8,416 nucleotides of DNA from Bacteroidota bacterium (GTDB lineage Bacteria; Bacteroidota; Bacteroidia; Flavobacteriales; Weeksellaceae): assembly GCA_018902795.1 (NCBI GenBank), contig JAHIQD010000030.1, forward strand, positions 1-8,416, written 5' to 3'. Below, piece after piece: positions 1 to 5,939 of the stretch. The first letter of the stretch is position 1. Each line of letters begins with the position of its first letter. Under the pieces are notes generated by a model. It worked only from the letters and a program-made list of their open reading frames with translations. It was not told the origin of the DNA and ran no database searches. The position numbers and the translations under genes were made by a program.

Positions 1-819
1 CAGGAAGCAAACCAGAAGACCCTGGCGCTTGGCAGGATGAATTTGTATATCCACGATATTAAGAATGCCAATCTTGCCTATGGCGATACTATCCTCTACC
101 CCAAGTTCAAAGAGGGTGAGGGACTGAAACAATTTGATGTTGTCATTGCCAATCCTCCATGGAATCAGGATGGTTATGACGAGGAAGTCATAAAGAAGGG
201 CGAGTTCTGGAAGCAGCGCTTCAGATACGGATTTGTCCCGAAGCAATCGGCGGACTGGGCATGGGTACAGCACATGCTTGCAAGCGCAAAGGAGGATACT
301 GGGAGGGTAGGTGTAGTTATCGATAATGGCTGCCTTTTCAGGGGTGGCAAGGAGCAGGCTATCAGGAGCAGGATGTTGGAAGATGATCTAATTGAGGGCC
401 TGATACTCTTACCTGAGAAATTATTTTATAATACCGGAGCGCCGGGCGCCCTGGTATTTTTGAATAAGAACAAACCGGAGGCGGGGAAGGGTAAGGTTTT
501 GTTCATCAACGCCAGCAGCGAGTTCGAGCAGCACCCTGAAGTCAGGAAGCTCAACAGGCTCGGTGAGGCAAATATACAGAGGATTGCGGAGGCTTACAGG
601 AAATTTGATGGCGGGGATGGATTTGTTCGCGCGGTAACGCTTGATGAAATAAAAAATAATGATTATAACCTTAATGTCACGCTTTACGTTTTCCCGCAGG
701 AAGAGGCTGAAGAGATTAATGTGGAGAGGGAATGGCAGGAGCTTCGCACAATTGAGGGGGAGATTGCGGGTGTTGAGACTAAAATTGAGGGATACTTGAA
801 GGAGATAATGGCAAAATGA
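1..819 (+). CDS. hsdM: Type I restriction-modification DNA methyltransferase subunit HsdM, C-terminal part (N-terminus outside window)
   Basis: HsdM is the adenine-N6 methyltransferase subunit that works with HsdS (and HsdR for cleavage). The frame is open from base 1, so the gene starts upstream; an internal ATG at 37 is not the real start, because residues before it (LALGRMNL) match the conserved HsdM stretch preceding the catalytic motif. The amino-methyltransferase motif IV appears as ANPPWNQ, around 50 residues into the visible part. It is followed by typical downstream HsdM elements (ADWAWVQHML, GRVGVVIDNG, LPEKLFYNTGAPGALVFLNK) and a charged C-terminal helix ending KEIMAK. The SAM-binding motif I lies outside the window. 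About 272 of an expected roughly 500 residues are seen. The stop overlaps the next ATG as ATGA (816-819). The matching HsdS lies about 6.2 kb downstream, an unusually long separation. Confidence 0.93.
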   Translation, partial: QEANQKTLALGRMNLYIHDIKNANLAYGDTILYPKFKEGEGLKQFDVVIANPPWNQDGYDEEVIKKGEFWKQRFRYGFVPKQSADWAWVQHMLASAKEDTGRVGVVIDNGCLFRGGKEQAIRSRMLEDDLIEGLILLPEKLFYNTGAPGALVFLNKNKPEAGKGKVLFINASSEFEQHPEVRKLNRLGEANIQRIAEAYRKFDGGDGFVRAVTLDEIKNNDYNLNVTLYVFPQEEAEEINVEREWQELRTIEGEIAGVETKIEGYLKEIMAK

Positions 820-1370
820 GTGCCTTTATGAAAATCACCCGAAATGAGATCGAACAAGTCACCGAACATGTCCCCGAACAAGTTGTAGATTTGATGGGAC
901 ACGAAGGTAGTAAGGGATTGGCAATTACTTGGCGATTTTTTGGTGAGTCTGGTGATTATCTGGCGATATCAGAAGTAATTGCTATGTTATTGGGTCGTAA
1001 TTGGGTCACGAATGGGTCAAACCGTCTGAAAATAATTCCTCAAAAGTCAAGGGACATCTTTGTGACATTTATGGGACATATCGGACAGATTTCAGACATT
1101 TATTGGACATATAACAAAAACGCAAAATCTGTCAGCAAAGGAAACATAATGAATTTTAAATATAAAAAACCGCAGATAAACGCAGATGAACGCAGATTAA
1201 TTTCATCGGTTCACCGCAAAGGATGCAAAGAATCCAAAGCAATGAAGCAAGAATCTTTGCGTCCTTTGCGCTCTTTGCGGTTAAACGTCTTTTTCGCCCC
1301 GGCGCCTGAGCGCGCGCCGCCTGCGCCTCCCGTTCATCTGCGATTGAGCCGCGCGGGGGGGATGAATTAA
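816..1370 (+). CDS. Doubtful 184-aa ORF made of short repeats, chained between hsdM and the nuclease gene
   Basis: The ATG overlaps the hsdM stop (ATGA) and its own TAA overlaps the next gene's ATG (TAATG, 1368-1372), so it would be translationally coupled on both sides. The first third reads EQVTEHVPEQVV, a 4-residue repeat resembling the tails of AlbA_2 or Fic-type proteins. Then come two arrays reading WRFFGESGDYLAI and TFMGHIGQISDI, which line up in the same codon phase. From about 1162 the frame is just the translation of repeat copy A (HRKGCKESKA ... SRAGG). No folded domain is recognisable. I infer either a fossil C-terminal tail of a lost AlbA_2-like gene joined to a repeat, or a non-coding stretch kept open by its repeats. 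The region 920-1018 closely matches the DNA just after the AlbA_2 gene in this window. Confidence 0.3.
   Translation: MSAFMKITRNEIEQVTEHVPEQVVDLMGHEGSKGLAITWRFFGESGDYLAISEVIAMLLGRNWVTNGSNRLKIIPQKSRDIFVTFMGHIGQISDIYWTYNKNAKSVSKGNIMNFKYKKPQINADERRLISSVHRKGCKESKAMKQESLRPLRSLRLNVFFAPAPERAPPAPPVHLRLSRAGGMN
852..887 (+). repeat. Three-unit 12-bp tandem repeat (EQVT-type)
   Basis: Units GAACAAGTCACC, GAACATGTCCCC and GAACAAGTTGTA follow each other without gaps. The 12-bp period is in phase with the overlapping frame (EQVT, EHVP, EQVV), so unlike the neighbouring 11-bp arrays this one behaves as a peptide repeat. Confidence 0.75.
917..1018 (+). repeat. Ladder array 1: GGCGAT-type and GGGTC cores, paralogous to 4564-4665
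   Basis: GGCGAT-like cores start at 920, 931, 942, 951 and 962 (steps 11, 11, 9, 11). After a 30-bp step, GGGTC cores start at 992, 1003 and 1014 (steps 11, 11). Comparing base by base with 4564-4665 gives no gaps and 15 differences in 102 positions (about 85% identity); all core positions and steps are shared. The period is close to one helical turn and is not a codon multiple. Confidence 0.8.
1051..1111 (+). repeat. Ladder array 2: GACAT cores
   Basis: GACAT (one GACAG) cores start at 1053, 1064, 1075, 1084, 1095 and 1106, giving steps 11, 11, 9, 11, 11. The core differs from that of ladder array 1, but the spacing ladder, including the single 9-bp step, is the same. Confidence 0.75.
1162..1361 (+). 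repeat. Composite repeat copy A (modules M2-M3-M4, left modules missing)
   Basis: Starts with the ATAAAAAACCGCAG module (M2, tandem CGCAGATGAA-like units). The M3 imperfect hairpin follows at 1214-1280 (CCGCAAAGG ... CTCTTTGCGG; left arm degraded to GGATGCAAAGAATCCAAAG). The GC-rich M4 block ends in a run of seven G at 1355-1361. The head and CGGAT modules found in full copies are absent. The extra G relative to other copies moves the usual terminal TGA out of frame; the frame instead ends AATTAATGG, overlapping the nuclease start. The G-run lies 8 bases before ATG 1370 and would act as its ribosome-binding site. Confidence 0.85.
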
Positions 1371-2476
1371 TGGCGAAGGGCAAATTACAAAAAGAGAATA
1401 ATGAAATAAACGGTACAAGAGTTGAAGGAATGGATCAACTGAAATTTAATGAAACTCATGGAAATCTGATTAAAGAAGTAAATCCTTCTTTATATAGCCA
1501 GATCCGGCAAATTCTGCTGGATGCACAGAACACTGTTGCCCGTGCAATCAATCTGGTAATGGTGCAGGCTTATTTCGAGATTGGTCGCTTGATTATCGAG
1601 GAAGAACAACATGGTGAAGCCAGGGCCGGGTATGGAGAAGAAATATTGGAGACCCTTTCCAGACGGCTAAAAATTGAGTTCGGCAAGGGATTTTCAGTGC
1701 GCAATCTCAGAAACATGAGGACTTTTTACGTCACCTTCAAAAATCGGCAGACACTGTCTGCCAAATTAAGCTGGTCTCACTATATTCTTCTTATGCGTCT
1801 GGATAATGAACATGCGCGGAACTTTTATATGAAGGAATCAGAAACCGAAAACTGGTCTGTGAGGGAAATGGATAGACAGATTAATTCCCTGCTTTTCGAG
1901 CGTCTGTCACTTAGCCGGGATAAGGCGCAGGTAAAAGTTCTGGCTGAGCAGGGGCAGGTACTGGAATCTCCTCGCGATCTGGTCAAGGACCCGTATGTTC
2001 TGGAATTTCTAGGATTGCAGGAACATGCAGCGTATACTGAGAAAGAGCTTGAGACTGCTCTCATTGATAATCTGCAAAGTTTTATACTTGAACTGGGAAA
2101 GGGTTTTACTTTTGTTGCCCGCCAGAAACGTATCACGCTGGATGCTGAGCATTTCTACATTGATCTTGTCTTCTATAACCGTCTATTGCATTGTTTTGTG
2201 TTGATAGATCTTAAAATCGGTAAGCTTATGCATCAGGATTTGGGTCAGTTGCAGATGTATGTGAATTATTACGATCGCGAAGTCAAAACGAAGGATGAAG
2301 AAAGAACGATTGGAATTGTTCTTTGCCATGATAAGAAAGAGACCATCGCCCGTTATACACTGCCTGAGAATAATACCCAGATATTCGCTTCGAAATATAA
2401 ATTGTACCTGCCCACGGAAGATGAGCTAATCAGAGAGGTTGACGAGGTAGCAAAGAGGATAGAGGGGGTTGAGTAA
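1370..2476 (+). CDS. PDDEXK nuclease domain protein, DUF1016/YhcG family
   Basis: This 368-residue protein has the usual length and layout of the DUF1016 (YhcG) family, which is commonly found in hsd and other defence loci. The N-terminal helical DUF1016 part spans about residues 38-190, with LSWSHYILLMRL at 133-144. The C-terminal nuclease-like part spans about 200-345: KDPYVLEFLGL at 207-217, a helix EKELETALIDNL, then ARQKRITL, HFYIDLVFYNR (candidate catalytic Asp265) and VLIDLKIGKL (Asp280 and Lys282 as the D-x-K pair), then GQLQMYVNYYD. These are the hallmarks of a PDDEXK core, so metal-dependent DNA cleavage is likely but unproven. ATG 1370 is preceded by a G-run supplied by repeat copy A. 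A start at 1430 is possible, since the first 20 residues are not family-like. The stop overlaps ATG 2476 (TAATG). Confidence 0.92.
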   Translation: MAKGKLQKENNEINGTRVEGMDQLKFNETHGNLIKEVNPSLYSQIRQILLDAQNTVARAINLVMVQAYFEIGRLIIEEEQHGEARAGYGEEILETLSRRLKIEFGKGFSVRNLRNMRTFYVTFKNRQTLSAKLSWSHYILLMRLDNEHARNFYMKESETENWSVREMDRQINSLLFERLSLSRDKAQVKVLAEQGQVLESPRDLVKDPYVLEFLGLQEHAAYTEKELETALIDNLQSFILELGKGFTFVARQKRITLDAEHFYIDLVFYNRLLHCFVLIDLKIGKLMHQDLGQLQMYVNYYDREVKTKDEERTIGIVLCHDKKETIARYTLPENNTQIFASKYKLYLPTEDELIREVDEVAKRIEGVE

Positions 2477-2628
2477 TGGCTGAAGGTGAATTTAGAAGAG
2501 AAGAACCGCATCAGGAATCTCTGTGTCCTCTGTGCTCTCCGTGGTTGAAAGCTTCTTCAGCCCCGGCGCATGGGCGCGCGCCGCCTGCGCCTGCCGTTCA
2601 TCTGCGGTTGAGCCGCGCGGGGGGATGA
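2476..2628 (+). CDS. 50-aa ORF: possible gene start cut off by repeat copy B
   Basis: The ATG shares a base with the nuclease stop (TAATG) and the frame ends in TGA 2626-2628, which overlaps ATG 2625. The first 12 residues (MAEGEFRREEPH) look like an ordinary gene beginning; the rest (QESLCPLCSPWLK ... SRAGG) is repeat translation. The likely reading is that a gene once began here and lost its body to repeat insertion or deletion; a chance frame is the alternative. Confidence 0.25.
   Translation: MAEGEFRREEPHQESLCPLCSPWLKASSAPAHGRAPPAPAVHLRLSRAGG
2512..2628 (+). repeat. Composite repeat copy B (right arm of M3 plus M4)
   Basis: Begins within M3 at CAGGAATCTCTGTGTCC and continues through M4 (CCCCGGCGCATGGGCGCGCGCC ... 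AGCCGCGCGGGGGGATGA). The left arm of the M3 hairpin and all upstream modules are missing. It is followed by the head-like GTGTGGAGGGCGGGAGGATGA, as at other M4 ends. The right M3 arm is of the CTCTGTG type rather than the CTTTGCG type. Confidence 0.85.
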
Positions 2629-2660
2629 GTGTGGAGGGCGGGAGGATGACGGGGTTTAGT

Positions 2661-2740
2661 GTGCAATTCATATGCAATTCATGTGCAATTACGGCAAGAA
2701 AAATTAATCTTCGGCAAACTTCGGCAGACTTCGGCAAACT
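2661..2740 (+). repeat. Ladder array 3: TGCAATT and TCGGCA cores
   Basis: GCAA cores start at 2663, 2674, 2685 and 2694 (steps 11, 11, 9). After 20 bp, TCGGCAAAC/TCGGCAGAC units begin at 2711, 2721 and 2731 (10-bp steps). The stretch lies between copy B and full copy C. It is crossed by an ORF (2625-2765, 46 residues, starting MSVEGGRMTG) that overlaps its neighbours as ATGA at both ends. I see no protein domain in it. Confidence 0.65.
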
Positions 2741-2761
2741 TTGCTCAAAGAGGGAGGAGAA

Positions 2762-3151
2762 ATGAGCATGGAGGGCGGGAGGATGAGCGAGATTGGGGAG
2801 ATGCTACAGCAGCGACATGGCACACGGATGACACGGATCGGACGGATTTTCACGGATATTTTTAATCCGTGGGTATCCGCGTCATCCGCGCAATCCGTGT
2901 TCTATCGTATTCCACCAATAATTTACGACGATAAAAAACCGCAGATGAACGCGGATGAACGCAGATACGTTCACGAAGCGGGTTTTGGCAAGAGAATTCA
3001 CCGCAAAGGACGCAAAGAGCGCAAAGCAGCACATCAGGAATCTCTGTGTCCTCTGCGCTCTCTGTGGTTGAACGTCTTTTCCGCCCCGGCGCCTGAGCGC
3101 GCGCCGCCTGCGCTTGCCGTTCATCCGCGGTCGAGCTGCGCGGGGGGATGA
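2762..3151 (+). repeat. Full composite repeat copy C, 390 bp (M0-M1-M2-M3-M4)
   Basis: Contains the head ATGAGCATGGAGGGCGG, the CGGAT inverted repeat at 2822-2900, the M2 tandem around 2926-2966, M3 hairpin at 3001-3067 and M4 ending at the G-run and ATGA (3148-3151). An ORF of 129 residues (MSMEGGRMSEIGEM ... SSCAGG) spans the whole unit and overlaps both neighbours as ATGA. It has no recognisable domain and its sequence follows from the repeats, so I list it as a repeat rather than a gene. M0-M2 differ from copy D at only a few positions, pointing to recent duplication or gene conversion. Confidence 0.9.
2822..2900. repeat. M1 CGGAT/ATCCG inverted repeat, copy C
   Basis: The left arm holds four CGGAT boxes at 9-10 bp steps. 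The right arm holds four ATCCG boxes in mirror order, around an A/T-rich centre (GATATTTTTAATC). ACACGGAT at one end pairs with ATCCGTGT at the other. As RNA this forms a long interrupted hairpin; as DNA, a possible cruciform or multi-site binding element. Confidence 0.85.
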
Positions 3152-4563
3152 GCATGGAGGGTGATTATGGTGAAGGGGATGAATTATTAGTGATGAATCT
3201 CAAAAGTAATAATCATATTGATAATTTGCAGGAACTCATCGCAAGCGGGGAATCCATTTCTCTTGAATTCAAAGAAAAGTTCGATGATAGGACGATTGAG
3301 TCGGTTGTGGCTTTTGCAAATACCAAGGGTGGTATCATTCTTATAGGTATTTCCGATAGAGGTGAAATTAAAGGAATTCAAATTGGTAAAGAAACCGCAC
3401 AGAAATGGGCGAACCAGATTTCTCAAAGTACTGAACCACGCGTTATTCCTGAAATCGAGCTTCATGAAATTGATAATAAGAGCGTTGTAGCAATTCGGAT
3501 CAAAGAATATCCAATTAAGCCTGTGTCTTTAAAGGGGAGATGCTACAGGAGAGTGGGGAATAGCAATCGCATTATGCCCGCGCAGGAGATTGCAGAGATG
3601 CATTTCCATTCTACAGGTATGAGCTGGGATAAGCTTCCGGCAAGGGACGCCACTCTGGAAGATATTGATCTTGAAAAGGTGAAAAGGTATATAAAAAAGG
3701 CAAACGAGGCTGGCAGGAGGAAGATTGAGGATGATGAAGAACCGCTTAAAGTTCTTGAAAAGCTTGAACTGATCAAGGACGGAAAGCCGACATGGGGTGC
3801 AATACTGCTCTTTCGCAAAGGTCATAAGCGATTTTTATCACAGGCTGCTATCCATTGCGGCAGGTTCAAAGAAGAGACCCTTGTGATCGATGATAGAATG
3901 ATCGAGGATAGTATTATCGAGCAAATAGATGAAGCGATGGATTTCATACGCAAGAATATCAATGTGAAGTTTATAATGACGGGAAGACCTGAAAGGGAGC
4001 AGGTATGGGATTATCCAATGGAGGCTTTGAGGGAGGCTGTTATTAATGCAGTGTGCCATCGGGATTATACAATTCTTTCAAATATTGATGTCAGGATATA
4101 TGATGATAAGCTGATAGTCTGGAGTCCTGGAGGTTTACCTTCGGGCATCACGTTGGATGAACTTTATTCTCCTCACTCTTCTAAATTGCGAAATAAAGGG
4201 ATTGCTGAAGTGTTCTATGATGTCGAATTGATCGAGCAGTGGGGAAGCGGGATTGAGAAGATGAGAAAAGCCTGCAGGATTGCAGGACTTCCAGAACCGG
4301 TATTTGAGGAATATCAGGGGTTCAGGGTAATTTTCAGGAAGGATATTTACTCTATGGAATATCTGCGAGGTCTCGGCTTGAACGAGAGGCAGGTAAAGGC
4401 TGCAATGTATGTGAAGGAGAAAGGGAAGATTACGAATAAGGAATATCGTGGACTGACTGAGCTATCCGATGAAGGCGCCAGGATAGATTTGAATCAGTTG
4501 GTTGAAGCAGGTGTTTTCCAGGCAAAAGGAAGAGGAAGGAGTGCTCATTATGTTCTCAGATAA
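3148..4563 (+). CDS. AlbA_2 (Schlafen-like) putative DNA-binding, ATP-binding protein with C-terminal winged helix
   Basis: Numbered from ATG 3148 (471 residues). The AlbA_2 domain spans about residues 25-150, with ESISLEFKEKF at 35-45, VVAFANTKGGIILIGISDRG at 53-72 and the RRVGNSNR end at 134-141. A helical linker and a GHKL-type ATPase-like C-terminal half (RecG-like regulator family) follow: MEALREAVINAVCHRDY at 291-307, WSPGGLPSGIT at 325-335, QWGSGIEKM at 364-372. The last 60 residues form a winged helix (NERQVKAAMYVKEKGKITN ... SAHYVLR). The family is widespread in archaeal and bacterial defence loci as a regulator or effector; its exact reaction is unknown. ATG 3148 lies in repeat copy C, which would supply the first residues (MSMEGD...). 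ATG 3193 is a plausible native start, since AlbA_2 similarity begins after it. The 3' end overlaps a small ORF at 4550. Confidence 0.93.
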   Translation: MSMEGDYGEGDELLVMNLKSNNHIDNLQELIASGESISLEFKEKFDDRTIESVVAFANTKGGIILIGISDRGEIKGIQIGKETAQKWANQISQSTEPRVIPEIELHEIDNKSVVAIRIKEYPIKPVSLKGRCYRRVGNSNRIMPAQEIAEMHFHSTGMSWDKLPARDATLEDIDLEKVKRYIKKANEAGRRKIEDDEEPLKVLEKLELIKDGKPTWGAILLFRKGHKRFLSQAAIHCGRFKEETLVIDDRMIEDSIIEQIDEAMDFIRKNINVKFIMTGRPEREQVWDYPMEALREAVINAVCHRDYTILSNIDVRIYDDKLIVWSPGGLPSGITLDELYSPHSSKLRNKGIAEVFYDVELIEQWGSGIEKMRKACRIAGLPEPVFEEYQGFRVIFRKDIYSMEYLRGLGLNERQVKAAMYVKEKGKITNKEYRGLTELSDEGARIDLNQLVEAGVFQAKGRGRSAHYVLR

Positions 4564-4771
4564 AGTGGCGATTATTTGGCGATTACTTGGCGATTCTGGT
4601 GATTATCTGGCGATAGAGGGGGTAATTGCTGTGTTATTGGGTCATATTTGGGTCACGAATGGGTCATACATATCGCCAATCATGCGGTTAAATGCCATTT
4701 TCGCCCCGGCGCATGAGCGCGCGCCGCCTGCGCCTGCCGTTCATCTGCGGTCGAGCCGCGCGGGGGGATGA
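4550..4771 (+). CDS. Doubtful 73-aa ORF: AlbA_2-tail-like array joined to M4 repeat
   Basis: ATG 4550 lies inside the last codons of the AlbA_2 gene in another frame and is preceded by AGGAAGGAG about 8 bases upstream, a strong ribosome-binding site. The product reads VAIIWRLLGDSGDYLAI then LLGHIWVTNGS, matching residues of the ORF after hsdM (WRFFGESGDYLAI, LLGRNWVTNGS). It then runs into M4 (HERAPPAPAVHLRSSRAGG) and stops as ATGA with the next ORF. Agreement of two separate copies in the same frame is mild support for translation. A non-coding repeat tract is the main alternative. Confidence 0.3.
   Translation: MFSDKVAIIWRLLGDSGDYLAIEGVIAVLLGHIWVTNGSYISPIMRLNAIFAPAHERAPPAPAVHLRSSRAGG
4564..4665 (+). 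repeat. Ladder array 4: GGCGAT and GGGTC cores, paralogous to 917-1018
   Basis: GGCGAT cores start at 4567, 4578, 4589, 4598 (GGTGAT) and 4609: steps 11, 11, 9, 11. After a 30-bp step, GGGTC cores follow at 4639, 4650 and 4661. The array starts right after the AlbA_2 stop codon. Confidence 0.8.
4684..4771 (+). repeat. Composite repeat copy D1 (M4 only, with the last bases of M3)
   Basis: Starts GCGGTTAAATGCC, keeping only the tail of the M3 right arm. It runs through GCCCCGGCGCATGAGCGCGC to CCGCGCGGGGGGATGA. It directly abuts full copy D, so M4 is present as a direct repeat at both ends of the D head-to-hairpin segment. Confidence 0.85.
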
Positions 4772-5157
4772 GCATGGAGGGCGGGAGGATAGCGGAGATC
4801 GGGGAGATGCAAACGAAGCGATATGGAACACGGATGACACAGATCGGACGGATTTTCACGGATATTTTTAATCCGTGCGTATCCGCGTCATCCGCGCAAT
4901 CCGTGTTCTATCGTATTCCACCAATAATTTACGACGATAAAAAACCGCAGATGAACGCGGATGAACGCAGATACATTCCTGTAACATATTTTGTCAAAAC
5001 GTCTCACCGCAAAGGACGCAAAGAGCGCAAAGCAATGCAGCAGGAATCTCTGCGTCCTTTGCGCTCTTTGCGGTTGAACGCCTCTTCCGCCCCGGCACAT
5101 GAGCGCGCGCCGCCTTCGCCTGCCGTTCATCTGCGGACGAGCCGCGCGGGGGGATGA
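4768..5157 (+). repeat. Full composite repeat copy D, 390 bp (M0-M1-M2-M3-M4)
   Basis: Same length and module order as copy C: M1 at 4828-4906, M2 around 4932-4972, M3 at 5007-5073, M4 to 5157. Here both M3 arms are of the GCAAAG/CTTTGC type and pair well. A 129-residue frame spans the unit (MSMEGGRIAEIGEM ... TSRAGG) and overlaps both neighbours as ATGA. Confidence 0.9.
4828..4906. repeat. M1 CGGAT/ATCCG inverted repeat, copy D
   Basis: Same 79-bp length as in copy C. One of the left-arm CGGAT boxes reads CAGAT; the right-arm boxes are intact. Confidence 0.85.
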
Positions 5158-5273
5158 GCGTGGAGGGCGGGAGGATGACAAAGATTGACCCAAGCAGAAG
5201 AAGGAAAAATCTGTGCGATATGAAGGTCAAATATATGAATGAGAAAATAATATACAAAGATGATGAATTATGA
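5154..5273 (+). CDS. Possible 39-aa leader ORF upstream of mntA
   Basis: Starts in the repeat tail (MSVEGGRM) and then reads non-repeat sequence, TKIDPSRRRKNLCDMKVKY and on to KDDEL. An in-frame ATG at 5175 follows GGGCGGGAGG closely. The TGA overlaps the mntA ATG as ATGA (5270-5273), so translation of this short frame could feed mntA. It is lysine/arginine-rich and matches no family I recognise. Confidence 0.35.
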   Translation: MSVEGGRMTKIDPSRRRKNLCDMKVKYMNEKIIYKDDEL

Positions 5274-5575
5274 TACATGGAAAATCGTTTGAGGAAATAA
5301 AGTGCTTTATTGATAAAAACAAGCTGCGTCTGAGGGAAAGATACGGTGTGAAGAAGACAGGAATTTTTGGCTCGATTGTCCGAGGGGAGGAAACGCAACT
5401 CAGCGACATAGATATTCTCGTAGAATTTGAAGAAGGGAAGGAAACGTTTAAGAACTATATGGGTCTCAAATTCTTTTTAGAGGATACCCTGAAAAAAAAA
5501 GTTGACCTTGTGATTATCGAAACCCTGAAGCCGCTGATCAAAGATGACATCTTGAAGGAAGCAGTATATGTATAG
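5270..5575 (+). CDS. mntA: MntA-type nucleotidyltransferase antitoxin (MNT domain)
   Basis: This 101-residue protein has the minimal nucleotidyltransferase fold. FGSIVRGE at 33-40 with SDIDILVEF at 45-53 gives the GSx10DxD signature (Gly34, Ser35, Asp46, Asp48), and KKKVDLVII around residue 79 supplies the third acidic residue. In characterised MntA-HepT pairs the antitoxin transfers AMP to a tyrosine of the HEPN toxin and silences it; the intact motif suggests an active enzyme here. The length is typical. The gene ends 8 bases inside hepT, the usual coupled order. Its ATG overlaps the stop of the leader frame, and I see no other strong ribosome site directly upstream. Confidence 0.93.
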   Translation: MIHGKSFEEIKCFIDKNKLRLRERYGVKKTGIFGSIVRGEETQLSDIDILVEFEEGKETFKNYMGLKFFLEDTLKKKVDLVIIETLKPLIKDDILKEAVYV

Positions 5576-5909
5576 GGAAACAAAGCTGTATCTTAATGAT
5601 ATTTTAACCTGCATAGAGCGGATACAGGAATATACAGATTCTCTATCTTTTGAAGAGTTCTCTGCTGATAACAGGACAATCGATGCAGTTGTGAGGAATT
5701 TTGAGATCATTGGAGAGGCTGCTAAAAATATTCCTCATGAACTTCGATCTAAATATGATTACGACTGGAGAAGCATCGCAGGTCTGAGGGATATTCTCAT
5801 CCATGAATATTTTGGTGTGAGTAAAAAGATAGTGTGGGATATTATTCAAAATGAGCTTCCTGCACTGGAACAGAAAATAAGGGAGATTCTGGAGAATGAA
5901 AGGCTTTGA
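5568..5909 (+). CDS. hepT: HepT-type HEPN toxin (DUF86), ribonuclease
   Basis: This 113-residue, largely helical protein of the DUF86/HepT family carries the HEPN catalytic and modification motif as RDILIHEY (Arg74, His79, Tyr81), the Rx4HxY form. Arg and His are the RNase residues of HEPN proteins, and the Tyr is the residue AMPylated by MntA in studied systems. Family features IDAVVRNFEIIGEAAKNIP (38-56) and DWRSIAGLRD precede it. The start overlaps mntA by 8 bp, consistent with coupled synthesis of antitoxin first. The 3' end overlaps ATG 5896 of repeat copy E1 by 14 bp. Toxin-antitoxin pairs of this kind often sit in defence islands and act as abortive-infection modules; that role here is inferred. 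Confidence 0.93.
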   Translation: MYRETKLYLNDILTCIERIQEYTDSLSFEEFSADNRTIDAVVRNFEIIGEAAKNIPHELRSKYDYDWRSIAGLRDILIHEYFGVSKKIVWDIIQNELPALEQKIREILENERL

Positions 5910-5939
5910 AGATACTGGAATCCACGCTCCTGTTTCGGC

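Noticed and set aside
1153..1169. TATA-like stretch TTTTAAATATAAAA upstream of the nuclease gene
   Set aside because: It lies about 200 bp before ATG 1370, no accompanying BRE or initiator is evident, and it partly overlaps the repeat start, so it is too weak to call a promoter.
2762..3151. Insertion sequence or MITE
   Set aside because: No transposase, no terminal inverted repeats at the ends of the unit, and no clear target-site duplications. The end-to-end direct M4 repeats and constant orientation do not fit a simple transposon, although a non-autonomous element is not fully excluded.
4502..4665. Frameshifted C-terminal extension of the AlbA_2 gene
   Set aside because: The AlbA_2 frame ends naturally with SAHYVLR after a complete winged helix. 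The tail-like frame is separate and has its own ribosome site, so a frameshift need not be assumed.
5007..5073. M3 hairpins as intrinsic terminators
   Set aside because: No T-run follows the stem (GCGGTTGAACGCC continues GC-rich), and termination inside a chain of overlapping frames would be unexpected.
4994..5398. Minus-strand open frames across repeats and genes (also around 1156-1383, 2492-2737, 2862-3155, 5846-6184, 6247-6474)
   Set aside because: They are reverse translations of the repeats or antisense to clear genes, give low-complexity peptides such as ARAQAPGRKRRST, and lack convincing ribosome sites.
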